DNA of 64,000 nt, from the NCBI GenBank assembly GCA_010024875.1, contig RGFZ01000001.1, positions 1 through 64,000 on the forward strand. Reading direction: 5' to 3'. Under the pieces are notes generated by a model that saw only the letters and a list, made by a program, of their open reading frames with translations, ran no database searches and was not told the DNA's origin. Below, in pieces: positions 36,279 to 45,185 of this stretch. The stretch's first letter is position 1, and every line of letters begins with the position of its first letter. Both the position numbers and the translations under genes were made by a program. This stretch comes from Oxalobacteraceae bacterium. GTDB taxonomy: Bacteria > Pseudomonadota > Gammaproteobacteria > Burkholderiales > Burkholderiaceae_D.

Positions 36279-37487
36279 ATGAGTCTGACCTCTGGTCTCG
36301 ATCCTGCGCTGGACTTCCTGCTAAACGGTTTCACCAACGCCTCGGGCTGGCAGATCCTGGCCTACACGCTGGCCGTCACCCACATCACCATCGCTGCTGT
36401 GACGATTTTCCTGCACCGTTGCCAGGCGCATCGCGCGCTGGACCTGCATGCGATACCCAGCCATTTCTTCCGTCTCTGGCTGTGGATGACCACCGGCATG
36501 GTGACCAAGGAGTGGGCAGCGATTCATCGCAAGCATCACGCCAAATGCGAGACTGAAGAAGATCCGCACAGCCCGATCACCCGCGGCATCGAGACAGTGG
36601 TGTTCGAAGGTGCGGAACTGTACCGGGTGGAGGCTCGCAATCGCGAGACCATAGAAAAATACGGCCATGGGACGCCCGATGACTGGATCGAGCGAAATGT
36701 CTATGCCAAGCACTCGGCGCTGGGCGTGTCGCTCATGCTGATCATCAATGTGTTGCTGTTCGGTGTGCTCGGGCTGACGGTCTGGGCGATCCAGATGATG
36801 TGGATCCCCGTCACCGCCGCTGGCGTGATCAATGGTATCGGCCACTATTGGGGTTACCGCAACTTCGACTGCAAAGATGCGTCAACCAATATTCTCCCGT
36901 GGGGGATCATCATCGGCGGCGAAGAACTGCACAACAATCACCACACCTATGGCACGTCGGCCAAGCTGTCATCGAAGTGGTACGAGTTCGACATTGGCTG
37001 GATGTATATCTCCATCTTGTCGTTCTTCGGACTAGCCAAGGTCAAGAAGATTGCCCCGGCGCCTCGCTTCGATCGCGAGAAGCTGGTGGCCGATCTGGAC
37101 ACACTGCACTCCGTGGTCGCCAACCGCTATGACGTGATGGCGAAGTATGCGCGTTCGTTGCGTCAGGCTTGGGCGGAAGAGATCGCCCACATTCGCGAAA
37201 AATCCTCGCTTGAAGCGAGCATGCTGAGATCGTCCAAGCAGCTATTGCAACGCGAGCCAGCCAGCTTGCAGACCTCGCAGGTTCAGCAGTTGTCCGAAAT
37301 TTTCAAGCACAGCGCAGCGCTCAAGACCATGCATGAGATGCGTGTCGAGTTGGCGGCTATCTGGGAGCGTTCGCATCACAGCAGCGACCAGTTGCTGGCC
37401 CAGCTGCGTGACTGGTGTGCACGTGCGGAAGCATCCGGCATCAGCGCGCTGCAGCAGTTTTCTCTGCGTCTAAGAAGCTATGCCTGA
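36279..37487 (+). CDS. Acyl-CoA/acyl-lipid fatty acid desaturase with C-terminal helical extension
   Basis: Membrane di-iron desaturase, 402 residues. Three histidine boxes are intact: HRCQAHRALD near residue 46, HRKHHAKCETEEDPHSP near 83 and EELHNNHHTYGTSAK near 217. Membrane segments lie between them. The last 140 residues are hydrophilic and probably helical with no box of their own. GGAGA precedes the ATG. It probably introduces a cis double bond in a saturated acyl chain; position not determinable. A shared terminator follows. Confidence 0.87.
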   Translation: MSLTSGLDPALDFLLNGFTNASGWQILAYTLAVTHITIAAVTIFLHRCQAHRALDLHAIPSHFFRLWLWMTTGMVTKEWAAIHRKHHAKCETEEDPHSPITRGIETVVFEGAELYRVEARNRETIEKYGHGTPDDWIERNVYAKHSALGVSLMLIINVLLFGVLGLTVWAIQMMWIPVTAAGVINGIGHYWGYRNFDCKDASTNILPWGIIIGGEELHNNHHTYGTSAKLSSKWYEFDIGWMYISILSFFGLAKVKKIAPAPRFDREKLVADLDTLHSVVANRYDVMAKYARSLRQAWAEEIAHIREKSSLEASMLRSSKQLLQREPASLQTSQVQQLSEIFKHSAALKTMHEMRVELAAIWERSHHSSDQLLAQLRDWCARAEASGISALQQFSLRLRSYA

Positions 37488-37587
37488 TCGCTTGCGGTGC
37501 TGCCGGTCGACGCTGGCAGGCCTGAGTGAGCGCAGGGTGCGGAACATCCTTCGGAAACGCTGAGCTAACCCACAGAGCAATGACACA

Positions 37588-37616
37588 AAAAAGCCCGCGA
37601 ACTTCGCGGGCTTTTT
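37588..37616. terminator. Bidirectional intrinsic terminator between desaturase and rpmG
   Basis: Perfect 13-base arms AAAAAGCCCGCGA / TCGCGGGCTTTTT (37588-37600 and 37604-37616) around a three-base loop, usable from both convergent genes. Confidence 0.9.
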
Positions 37617-37635
37617 ACTGTGCAGCGACCGAAGA

Positions 37636-37806
37636 TTATTTGATCTTCGTTTCCTTGTAGATCACATGCTTGCGTGCCTTGGGATCGAATTTCATGATCT
37701 CCATTTTTTCGGGCATCGTGCGCTTGTTCTTGGAAGTCGTATAGAAGTGACCGGTACCTGCGGTCGACTCCAGCTTGATCTTGTCCCGGCCTTTGGAAGT
37801 AGCCAT
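37636..37806 (-). CDS. rpmG: 50S ribosomal protein L33
   Basis: 56-residue basic protein starting [20 protein letters not shown] and ending YKETKIK, typical of L33. It has no cysteine, so it is the zinc-free form. It lies downstream of rpmB on the same strand, the standard rpmB-rpmG pair, and ends at a strong terminator. Confidence 0.95.
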   Translation of the reverse strand: MATSKGRDKIKLESTAGTGHFYTTSKNKRTMPEKMEIMKFDPKARKHVIYKETKIK

Positions 37807-37843
37807 AGTAAGTTTTCCTCTTTAGGTGGAGTTGTCGGGTCGG

Positions 37844-38080
37844 TCAGACTTTCTGGCCGCGAGCGCGCATGTCAGCCAGTACGGCATCGATGCCCAGCTT
37901 GTCGATCAGGCGCTGACCCGCTGTCGAGATGCGCAGACGCACCCAGCGGTTCTCGGACTCGACCCAGTAGCGACGGTTTTGCAGGTTGGGCAGGAAGCGA
38001 CGCTTGGTCTTGTTGTTTGCGTGGGAAACATTGTTGCCGACCATCGGCTTCTTCCCGGTTACTTGGCATTCACGTGCCAC
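37844..38080 (-). CDS. rpmB: 50S ribosomal protein L28
   Basis: 78-residue product with [27 protein letters not shown] at the N-terminus, the L28 signature, and [22 protein letters not shown] at the end. It precedes rpmG by 37 bases on the minus strand. The upstream stretch 38090-38200 is A/T-rich and should hold its promoter. Confidence 0.96.
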   Translation of the reverse strand: MARECQVTGKKPMVGNNVSHANNKTKRRFLPNLQNRRYWVESENRWVRLRISTAGQRLIDKLGIDAVLADMRARGQKV

Positions 38081-38274
38081 GGCAGGCTCCTTGTAGTTCC
38101 GAAATCTTGGAAAAAGCGAGATTATACAGAAAAAATCAGGAGATTCAATGACTTGCAGAAAAAAACTGTGTCTTGAATATTGTGTCTATATTTAACATTT
38201 TCTCGCGCAGGCAGTGGATTTTGCCAGCACCGGCCTGTGTCGGTGGGTCTAGCGGGGGTCGGGTGCGGCGGGGA

Positions 38275-38949
38275 TCAGCAGAGTCCGTGCTCGTGAAATG
38301 ACCAGCAGCGGTTTCCGGCGACGATCAGGTGATCCAACACCTTGACCTCCAGCCCGTCCAGCACTTTCTTCAGTTCGCTGGTGAGTTTCTTGTCATTGAG
38401 GCTGGGACTAGCCTTACCGTCGGGATGGTTATGCGCAAAAATCACCCCAGCAGCATTGTGCGCTAGCGCGCGTCGCGCTACTTCTCGCGGGTAGACCGCC
38501 GTGCGCGTCAGGGTCCCTTGGAACAAGGTTTCGCTGGCAATCAGACGGTGCCCGACATCGAGAAATAGTGCGATGAAGCGCTCATTGCTCTGCCCGGCAA
38601 ACTGCGTCAGAAGAAAATGTTTGAGTGACTGCGGTGATTCAAATACCGGTTGATCCTCCAGCGCGCTCGCGTAGCTTCGCCGGGCCAGTTCGAGCACGGC
38701 CAGCATCTGGGAACGCTTTGCAGGACCTAAGCCTTTGATGCCTTCGAGTGCGCCAGCGGGTGCGCTCATCAGACGGGCCAACGAGCCATAACGATCGATG
38801 ATGCTTTGCGCAAGCTCGATTGCACTTAAGCCCGTGGTGCCAGTGTGCAGCAGTATCGCCAGCAGCTCAGCATCGGTCAGTGACGCAACGCCGTGGGCGA
38901 GCAGGCGCTCGCGGGGTCTTGCAGCAGCGGGCATGTCCGTGATTTTCAT
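38275..38949 (-). CDS. radC: RadC family JAMM-domain protein
   Basis: A 224-residue product with an N-terminal helix-hairpin-helix-like part (PRERLLAHGVASLTDAELLAILLHTGT) and a JAB1/MPN-type metalloprotease-like core: GVIFAHNHPDGKASPSLNDKKLT near residue 170, carrying the H-x-H and D metal ligands. Biological role of RadC is unclear; it is no longer held to be a simple repair protein. The Met codon at 38949 has AAGGA upstream. Confidence 0.9.
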   Translation of the reverse strand: MKITDMPAAARPRERLLAHGVASLTDAELLAILLHTGTTGLSAIELAQSIIDRYGSLARLMSAPAGALEGIKGLGPAKRSQMLAVLELARRSYASALEDQPVFESPQSLKHFLLTQFAGQSNERFIALFLDVGHRLIASETLFQGTLTRTAVYPREVARRALAHNAAGVIFAHNHPDGKASPSLNDKKLTSELKKVLDGLEVKVLDHLIVAGNRCWSFHEHGLC

Positions 38950-39069
38950 CGATTCCTTCACCGATTGGCTGTTCGTGATCAGCCTAACCGGTAGTCGTGG
39001 CAACCATCAGAAATCGCCTACTTGGTACTGACATACAATAGGGGCAATCTCATCAATGTCCCTGTTTTT

Positions 39070-39525
39070 ATGCCTGCGACGCCACAGCCTGTTGTCACTG
39101 AAGGCTCTTTCCTGACTTTGCATTACCGTTTGTCTACTGCTGATGGCAAGGATATTGTCAGCACGTTCGGTGACAGCCCGGCTACCTTACAGATGGGCGC
39201 GGGCCAGCTGGCGCCATTTCTTGAGCAGTGCCTGCTCGGCATGGTCGAGGGCGCCCACCAGATTTTTGAGCTGACGCCGGAACAGGCATTTGGTCCGCGC
39301 AATGCTGATCTCTTGCAGCGGGTATCCCTAGCAACACTGCGCGAGAATTCGGCTGCCGAGACTGACTACTGCGTTGGGGATCTGGTTGATTTCAATGCGC
39401 CTGGTGGCGGAAGTTTCGCTGGCGTGTTGCTTCAGCTTGAAGAACAGGACGCGCTGTTCGATTTCAATCACCCTCTGGCCGGACAACACGTAAAATTCGA
39501 GGTGAGTCTCATCGGAGTGCTCTGA
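39070..39525 (+). CDS. fkpB: FKBP-type peptidyl-prolyl isomerase, SlpA/FkpB type
   Basis: SlyD-like FKBP of 151 residues with the characteristic order FKBP-insert-FKBP: LHYRLSTADGKDIVSTFG near residue 15, MGAGQLAPFLEQCLLGMVEGA near 40 and FELTPEQAFGPRNADLLQ near 66. Adjacency to ispH (fkpB-ispH) matches the arrangement in E. coli and many Proteobacteria. ATG at 39070 chosen; upstream in-frame extension has no family sequence. Confidence 0.87.
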   Translation: MPATPQPVVTEGSFLTLHYRLSTADGKDIVSTFGDSPATLQMGAGQLAPFLEQCLLGMVEGAHQIFELTPEQAFGPRNADLLQRVSLATLRENSAAETDYCVGDLVDFNAPGGGSFAGVLLQLEEQDALFDFNHPLAGQHVKFEVSLIGVL

Positions 39526-39614
39526 TCACCGTCAAGTTGGCGGTTGTGAGCATGCTGCCGAATTGGCAATACTGCGCAGTGCCCGAACAGTGCCGTTGAG
39601 CCCAGGAGAAAACC

Positions 39615-40559
39615 ATGGACAATGAAATTTTGCTGGCCCAGCCTCGAGGCTTCTGCGCTGGCGTGGATCGAGCAATCGAAATCGTCGAGCGGGCGTTGGC
39701 GCAATTCGGCGCGCCAGTTTATGTTCGTCACGAGATCGTGCATAACGCCTATGTCGTGAATGATTTGCGGGAGAAGGGTGCGATCTTCATTGAGGATCTC
39801 GCCGATGTACCGGCGGGAAGCCACCTGGTGTTTTCCGCTCATGGAGTGTCACGCGCGATCAAGGCCGAGGCCGAGTCACGCGGCCTGAAAGTGTTCGATG
39901 CCACCTGCCCGCTGGTCACCAAGGTTCATGTCGAAGTCGCAAAAATGCGTGATGAGGGTCGCGAGATCATCATGATTGGCCATCAGGGCCACCCTGAGGT
40001 CGAGGGTACGATGGGCCAGAGCGAGGGCGGCATGTACTTGGTCGAGACCGTGACCGACGTTCAGACGCTGCAAGTCGGTCACCCTGACCGCTTGGCGTAT
40101 GTAACGCAGACCACGCTGTCGATCGATGACACGGAAGACATCATTGCAGCGCTCAAAGCGCGTTTCCCTGCCATTGCTGAGCCCAAGAAAGGCGATATCT
40201 GCTACGCGACGACCAATCGTCAGCATGCGGTTAAATTCATGGCGCCCCAGGTCGATCTGGTGATCGTGGTCGGCAGCCCCAGCAGTTCGAACTCTTCCCG
40301 TTTGCGAGAAGTCGCGCAGAAGAACGGCGTGATGTCTCACATGGTCGATCATGCCGAACAGATAGATCCGCATTGGCTTGAAGGCAAGCGCCGCATCGGT
40401 GTGACTGCGGGCGCATCGGCGCCCGAGATACTCGTCGAACAAGTGGTCGCTCGGCTCAAGTCACTGGGCGCCTACAGTGTTCGCGAGCTTGATGGCGTTG
40501 AAGAGCATGTCACCTTTCCTTTGCCCAAAGGACTCAATCCTCGTCCGGCTGCCGCATGA
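39615..40559 (+). CDS. ispH: 4-hydroxy-3-methylbut-2-enyl diphosphate reductase
   Basis: Last enzyme of the MEP isoprenoid pathway, an iron-sulfur protein of 314 residues. Cluster cysteines are visible in [12 protein letters not shown] near residue 14 and [12 protein letters not shown] near 98, with the third in [11 protein letters not shown] near 195. The substrate motif [15 protein letters not shown] follows. AGGAG lies upstream of the ATG. Confidence 0.95.
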   Translation: MDNEILLAQPRGFCAGVDRAIEIVERALAQFGAPVYVRHEIVHNAYVVNDLREKGAIFIEDLADVPAGSHLVFSAHGVSRAIKAEAESRGLKVFDATCPLVTKVHVEVAKMRDEGREIIMIGHQGHPEVEGTMGQSEGGMYLVETVTDVQTLQVGHPDRLAYVTQTTLSIDDTEDIIAALKARFPAIAEPKKGDICYATTNRQHAVKFMAPQVDLVIVVGSPSSSNSSRLREVAQKNGVMSHMVDHAEQIDPHWLEGKRRIGVTAGASAPEILVEQVVARLKSLGAYSVRELDGVEEHVTFPLPKGLNPRPAAA

Positions 40560-40615
40560 ATTCCAGAATTCATGAATCCCTGATGTCACCGTTCGAACAA
40601 GAATAACAAGACCCC

Positions 40616-41545
40616 ATGGAGATACTGGTACAGCAGCTGCTGAATGGTCTCGTACTGGGCAGCATGTATTCGTTGATCGCGCTGGGTTACACCATGGTGT
40701 ACGGTGTGCTTAACCTGATCAATTTTGCCCATGGCGATGTGCTGATGATCGGGGCGATGGTCGCATGGACACTGCTGCAAATCATCGCAAAACTCGCGCC
40801 CGATATGCCCGGCATGCTTCAGCTGGCGATCGCGATTGCCGGTGCGGTACCCGTCTGTGCGGGTATCAGCATCGTGATCGAGCGTATCGCCTATCGTCGC
40901 TTGCGCAACGCGCCGCGTCTTGCGCCGCTGATCACCGCGATCGGCGTATCCATCCTTTTGCAGACGCTGGCAATGATGGTCTGGGGGCGCAACCCGCTGC
41001 CTTTTCCGCAGGTGCTCTCGGCAGAGCCCATGCACGTATTCGGCGCACTGATCACCTCGACCCAAGTTCTGCTCTTGTTGCTGGCTGTGCTATCCATGGT
41101 CTTGCTGGTGCTGTTGGTCGAGCGGACACGGATGGGTCGGGCGATGCGCGCGGTCGCAGAAAATCCTCGCGTGGCCGCGCTGATGGGCGTGGATGCCAAT
41201 CGCGTGATCGTATTTACCTTTGCGATCGGCGCCGCGCTGGCTGCGGTCGCGGGCGTGATGTGGGGTGCGAATTACGCTTCAGTGCAATTCGCGATGGGAT
41301 TCACCCCCGGCCTCAAGGCGTTTTCCGCTGCGGTACTGGGCGGCATCGGCAATATTTATGGCGCAATGATCGGCGGCATATTGCTGGGTCTGATCGAAAG
41401 TCTTGGTGCCGGCTATATCGGTGATCTGACCGCAGGCGTGCTGGGCAGTCATTACCAAGATATCTTCGCTTTCGTTGTGCTGATCCTCGTGCTCACGGTT
41501 CGTCCGTCGGGAATCATGGGCGAGCGCGTCGCGGACCGTTCATAG
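40616..41545 (+). CDS. livH: LivH-type permease (second transporter)
   Basis: Inner-membrane permease of 309 residues with the LivH start region LVLGSMYSLIALGYTMVYGVLNLINFAHGDVLM and coupling loop RMGRAMRAVAENPRVAALMGVD near residue 165. It is the first gene of an intact livHMGF set with overlapping or near-overlapping genes and is unlike the first set in sequence detail. No solute-binding gene accompanies it in the window. Confidence 0.93.
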   Translation: MEILVQQLLNGLVLGSMYSLIALGYTMVYGVLNLINFAHGDVLMIGAMVAWTLLQIIAKLAPDMPGMLQLAIAIAGAVPVCAGISIVIERIAYRRLRNAPRLAPLITAIGVSILLQTLAMMVWGRNPLPFPQVLSAEPMHVFGALITSTQVLLLLLAVLSMVLLVLLVERTRMGRAMRAVAENPRVAALMGVDANRVIVFTFAIGAALAAVAGVMWGANYASVQFAMGFTPGLKAFSAAVLGGIGNIYGAMIGGILLGLIESLGAGYIGDLTAGVLGSHYQDIFAFVVLILVLTVRPSGIMGERVADRS

Positions 41546-41553
41546 GGAGTGTC

Positions 41554-42756
41554 GTGGAGAGTTCAATGATTTCGACCGCGCGAGCTTTCAGCCCGAATGA
41601 CTCTCGCCTGATGCGGTTAGTACTTGTGGCTCTGTTGATCGCGTTTCCTTTCGTTGCTTCGCAATTCGGCAATTCATGGGTACGCATCATTGATGTGGCT
41701 TTGCTGTACATCATGCTGGCGCTGGGACTGAATATTGTTGTCGGTTTTGCCGGCCTCCTTGATCTGGGCTACATCGCTTTTTTTGCCATCGGCGCTTATC
41801 TCGCCGGATTGCTTGCTTCGCCTCAGTTTGTCATCGTGCTCGAGTCGCTGCAGATGGAATTTCCCGCAGCTGCTGATTATCTGATCAGTTCGCTGCCGCC
41901 CGATGTGGTCACTCAAGGACTGCACCTGTCAGTCTGGCTGATTGTGCCTCTGGCAGCATTGGTCGCGGGTATTGCCGGGGCCGTGCTGGGTGCGCCAACG
42001 CTGAAATTACGTGGCGACTATCTTGCTATCGTGACGCTCGGTTTTGGCGAAATCATCCGTATTTTCATGAATAACCTCAACGGCCCGGTCAATATTACTA
42101 ACGGGCCGCAGGGTATCAATCTGATCGATCCTGTGCGGATAGGCTCTGTATCCTTTGCAGGTCAGTCGGGCGTGGTGTCCTTCGGCGGCTTTTCGATGCC
42201 ATCGGTGAATGCCTATTATTTTCTGTTTCTGCTGTTGTGTGTGCTGACCGTATTCATCGCTCAGCGATTGCAGCATTCGCGACTTGGGCGTGCGTGGATC
42301 GCGATACGCGAAGACGAAATCGCCGCCAAGGCCATGGGTATCAATGTGCGTAACGTCAAATTACTGGCGTTTGCGATGGGTGCGTCATTTGGTGGTGTCG
42401 CAGGTGCGATGTTCGGCGCGTTTCAGGGATTCATTTCACCGGAGTCATTCACGCTGACCGAATCCATCGCTGTGCTCGCCATGGTGGTGTTGGGAGGCAT
42501 TGGTCATGTCCCGGGTGTGATACTCGGTGCCGTGCTGCTGGCTGCGCTCCCCGAAATTCTCAGACATACCGTGGAACCGGTGCAGATGGTGCTGTTCGGT
42601 CACGTCTGGATAGAGGCCGAAGTACTCAGACAATTGTTGTACGGTCTTGCACTCGTATTGATCATGCTGATCCGGCCTTCGGGTTTGTGGCCCTCGCCGC
42701 GTCATGAAGACCGGATGCTGCCGGAAGGCGATACGCAGTCAGGGGGGGCATCGTGA
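41554..42756 (+). CDS. livM: LivM-type permease (second transporter)
   Basis: 400-residue permease with the LivM region LGLNIVVGFAGLLDLGYIAFFAIGAYLAG near residue 55 and coupling loop RLGRAWIAIREDEIAAKAMGIN near 245. A GTG at 41554 follows GGAG at 41546; an ATG at 41566 is possible. It is longer than the first LivM because of an N-terminal extension and a periplasmic insert near residue 100. The stop overlaps the livG start by four bases. Confidence 0.92.
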   Translation: MESSMISTARAFSPNDSRLMRLVLVALLIAFPFVASQFGNSWVRIIDVALLYIMLALGLNIVVGFAGLLDLGYIAFFAIGAYLAGLLASPQFVIVLESLQMEFPAAADYLISSLPPDVVTQGLHLSVWLIVPLAALVAGIAGAVLGAPTLKLRGDYLAIVTLGFGEIIRIFMNNLNGPVNITNGPQGINLIDPVRIGSVSFAGQSGVVSFGGFSMPSVNAYYFLFLLLCVLTVFIAQRLQHSRLGRAWIAIREDEIAAKAMGINVRNVKLLAFAMGASFGGVAGAMFGAFQGFISPESFTLTESIAVLAMVVLGGIGHVPGVILGAVLLAALPEILRHTVEPVQMVLFGHVWIEAEVLRQLLYGLALVLIMLIRPSGLWPSPRHEDRMLPEGDTQSGGAS

Positions 42757-43523
42757 CACGGCCTTTGCTGAGGATCTCAGGTGCATCGAAACGCTTCGGT
42801 GGCCTGCAAGCCCTGCACGAGGTGAACTTGAGCATAGCGCGTGGGCAGATCTATGGGCTGATCGGGCCCAATGGTGCTGGCAAAACCACGATGTTCAACG
42901 TGAGCACCGGCCTATATCAGGCGGACACGGGAAGCTTCGAACTCGACGGTAAACCCTATGCGCATGGCGCTCCGCATGAAGTCGCCCGTGCCGGTATCGC
43001 GCGCACGTTCCAGAATATCCGCTTGTTCGCTGACATGAGCGCGGCCGAAAATGTAATGGTCGGTCGACACATGCGCACGCATCAGGGGGTGCTAGGCGCT
43101 ATATTGCGCCATCGCGCGGCGCGCGAGGAAGAAGCGGAGATTGCCAAGCGCGCGATGGAGCTGCTGGAATTCGTGGGCATAGCTCATCTTTCAGCGCGTA
43201 CGGCGCGACACTTGTCCTACGGTGATCAGCGTCGCGTCGAGATTGCGCGCGCGCTGGCGACCGAGCCCTTGTTGCTGGCGCTGGACGAGCCTGCGGCCGG
43301 CATGAATGCGACTGAAAAATCCGCACTGCGCGATCTGTTGCTGAAGATACGCGCTCAGGGCATCACCATTCTTCTGATCGAGCATGACGTGAAGCTGATG
43401 ATGGGATTGTGCGATCGTCTGACCGTGCTTGATTATGGCAAGGTGATTGCCGAGGGAACACCCGCCGAGGTACAGAAAGATCCGGCAGTGATTGCCGCTT
43501 ATCTCGGAGGTGAGGCTGCATGA
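42753..43523 (+). CDS. livG: LivG-type ABC ATPase (second transporter)
   Basis: 256-residue ATPase with all motifs: Walker A GPNGAGKTTMFN near residue 37, Q-loop ARTFQNIRLFADM, signature LSYGDQRRVEIARAL near 160 and Walker B LLALDEPAAGMN. GTG start overlapping livM (GTGA). It is a useful internal comparison for the broken livG at 10.5 kb, which lacks the signature block. Confidence 0.94.
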   Translation: MTRPLLRISGASKRFGGLQALHEVNLSIARGQIYGLIGPNGAGKTTMFNVSTGLYQADTGSFELDGKPYAHGAPHEVARAGIARTFQNIRLFADMSAAENVMVGRHMRTHQGVLGAILRHRAAREEEAEIAKRAMELLEFVGIAHLSARTARHLSYGDQRRVEIARALATEPLLLALDEPAAGMNATEKSALRDLLLKIRAQGITILLIEHDVKLMMGLCDRLTVLDYGKVIAEGTPAEVQKDPAVIAAYLGGEAA

Positions 43524-44251
43524 TGGCGCCGGAAAACAGCTTGTTGAGTCTGCGAGGACTCTCGGTATCCTTCGGCGGGATTGAAGCCGTGAAGCTCATC
43601 GACCTCGATGTCAATTCAGGTGAACTGGTCACTCTGGTCGGTGCCAATGGCGCCGGGAAAACGACGACCCTGAAAGCGATTACCGGCACCTTGCCATCCG
43701 CTCGTACGTCGGGTCAGATCAGTTATCAGGGCAAGCGCATTGACCATCAGCCAGCGCATGAGCTGCTGCCGCAAGGGCTGGCCATGGTTCCCGAGGGCAG
43801 GGGCGTATTCAGCCGGATGACGATACGCGAAAACCTGCTGATGGGATCTTACGTCCGTGACGATCAAGAGGCGATCGAAGCGGATATTGAGCACTGGTTC
43901 GGCGTTTTTCCTCGCCTGAGAGAGCGCGCATCCCAGCTTGCCGGCACTCTCTCGGGTGGCGAACAGCAAATGCTGGCTATTGCCCGTGCGCTGATGTCCA
44001 AGCCCAGATTGTTACTTCTAGATGAGCCATCGATGGGGCTCGCACCTATCATGGTCCAAAAGATCTTTGAAGTGATTCAGCAGATAGCGTCAGAGGGCGT
44101 GACGATCCTGCTCGTAGAACAAAATGTCAGGCAAGCTTTATCAGTGGCGACGCGCGCTTATGTGATGGAAAGCGGCCGTATCGTGTTAAGCGATACGGCC
44201 GCCAATCTGATGCAGGATGCGCGGGTGACGGAGGCTTATCTCGGCGGTTGA
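43520..44251 (+). CDS. livF: LivF-type ABC ATPase (second transporter)
   Basis: 243-residue ATPase with normal Walker A GANGAGKTTTLKAI near residue 38, signature LSGGEQQMLAIARAL near 150 and Walker B LLLLDEPSMGLAP. It overlaps livG by ATGA. Its last 16 bases overlap the convergent OTU-like gene on the other strand. Confidence 0.94.
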   Translation: MMAPENSLLSLRGLSVSFGGIEAVKLIDLDVNSGELVTLVGANGAGKTTTLKAITGTLPSARTSGQISYQGKRIDHQPAHELLPQGLAMVPEGRGVFSRMTIRENLLMGSYVRDDQEAIEADIEHWFGVFPRLRERASQLAGTLSGGEQQMLAIARALMSKPRLLLLDEPSMGLAPIMVQKIFEVIQQIASEGVTILLVEQNVRQALSVATRAYVMESGRIVLSDTAANLMQDARVTEAYLGG

Positions 44252-44997
44252 GATGGGGTCTGACTGGCGGCTGCGATCTCTTTGGGTATCACGGCCTCAT
44301 AGTGGCCGCCCTGATCGAAAATGATCGCCATCCGGGGGCCATCGCCAACTTTTCTCCACGCTGGCTGACCTGCGAGATCAGCGGTCGCGATCCAGAATGT
44401 CAATTTCCTCTGTTGGTTGAGGATAGAATCGTTGATCTCTTTGACCAGATGATTCATGAATTTTCCATCGCTGAATAACGAATAGTCATTCATTGAGGCT
44501 GTATTCGGGTGAGTCTTTTTGGTGTAATCTTTTGCCATTTTCCTGAGCGAGCTAACTTGGTCAAAATGCTCGGTATCATAATTTTCAGCGGCATGCTGTG
44601 CCATGGAAATCAGTAGACAATTCTCATCTTTTCCAGAGTTGTGAACGACTTGAAATCCGTGATGGTCGAACCAAGAAGCTAATTGCTGATTGATTTGTCG
44701 GCTGGCTTCGTAGTGACTTTCGCTCGGCGTGATGGTGGTTGAAGCAAGCCCCTCGCTGCCGACGTCCGTACTTTCCTGCCATGATGAATCAGCAGGGGAA
44801 AGATCGGAGTTCGCAGCGCGTGCCCGACCCGCTCGGCTTTCTTCAGCCAGGCTGGCGAGTATGGCTTCCGCGAGCGCGCGGTCATCCGCTTGTTGCAAAC
44901 TTTTTTCATCCTCGGTCAGCAAGGCTTGGTGCTGTTCCTTGGTAATAAAGTCTGCCATGTTCTTGTTAATAAACCAGTTGGCTGATTGCGGACGCAT
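44236..44997 (-). CDS. Putative OTU-like cysteine protease with ubiquitin-interacting-motif-like helix
   Basis: No firm family match from memory; what follows is pattern reading. The 253-residue product has near residues 38-52 the segment DDRALAEAILASLAE, which fits the UIM consensus (acidic, Leu-xx-Ala-xxx-Ser-xx-acidic). A Ser-rich linker leads to GKDENCLLISMAQHAA (Asp124, Cys127), resembling the OTU D-G-N-C catalytic loop. Near the end GGHYEAVIP (His232-Tyr233) resembles the OTU histidine. GAGGA lies before the ATG at 44997. G+C is about 41% over 44461-44640 (73 of 180 counted), well below its neighbours, hinting at transfer. A host-directed deubiquitinase effector is the leading idea. Confidence 0.6.
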   Translation of the reverse strand: MRPQSANWFINKNMADFITKEQHQALLTEDEKSLQQADDRALAEAILASLAEESRAGRARAANSDLSPADSSWQESTDVGSEGLASTTITPSESHYEASRQINQQLASWFDHHGFQVVHNSGKDENCLLISMAQHAAENYDTEHFDQVSSLRKMAKDYTKKTHPNTASMNDYSLFSDGKFMNHLVKEINDSILNQQRKLTFWIATADLAGQPAWRKVGDGPRMAIIFDQGGHYEAVIPKEIAAASQTPSQPPR

Positions 44998-45185
44998 AAT
45001 TTCCTCGTATAAAGTAAATGACTGAACTTAGGTCTCCAGCCATCCATGAGGGTTCCTGCGCCGTTCAATTTTTTTTCATGGATCAGCTAGTGCGCTAACT
45101 GAACCGGTGTTGGGAGAGGGACTCGGGCAGGGTGCTGCCGGACAGTGAATTGCGTATCCGGCAGCGGCTCAGCCAAGAGGAGGTC

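Noticed and set aside
45134-45165. GCTGCCGGA...TCCGGCAGC hairpin after the FAH family gene
   Set aside because: The 14-base loop and absence of a U run make it a poor intrinsic terminator.
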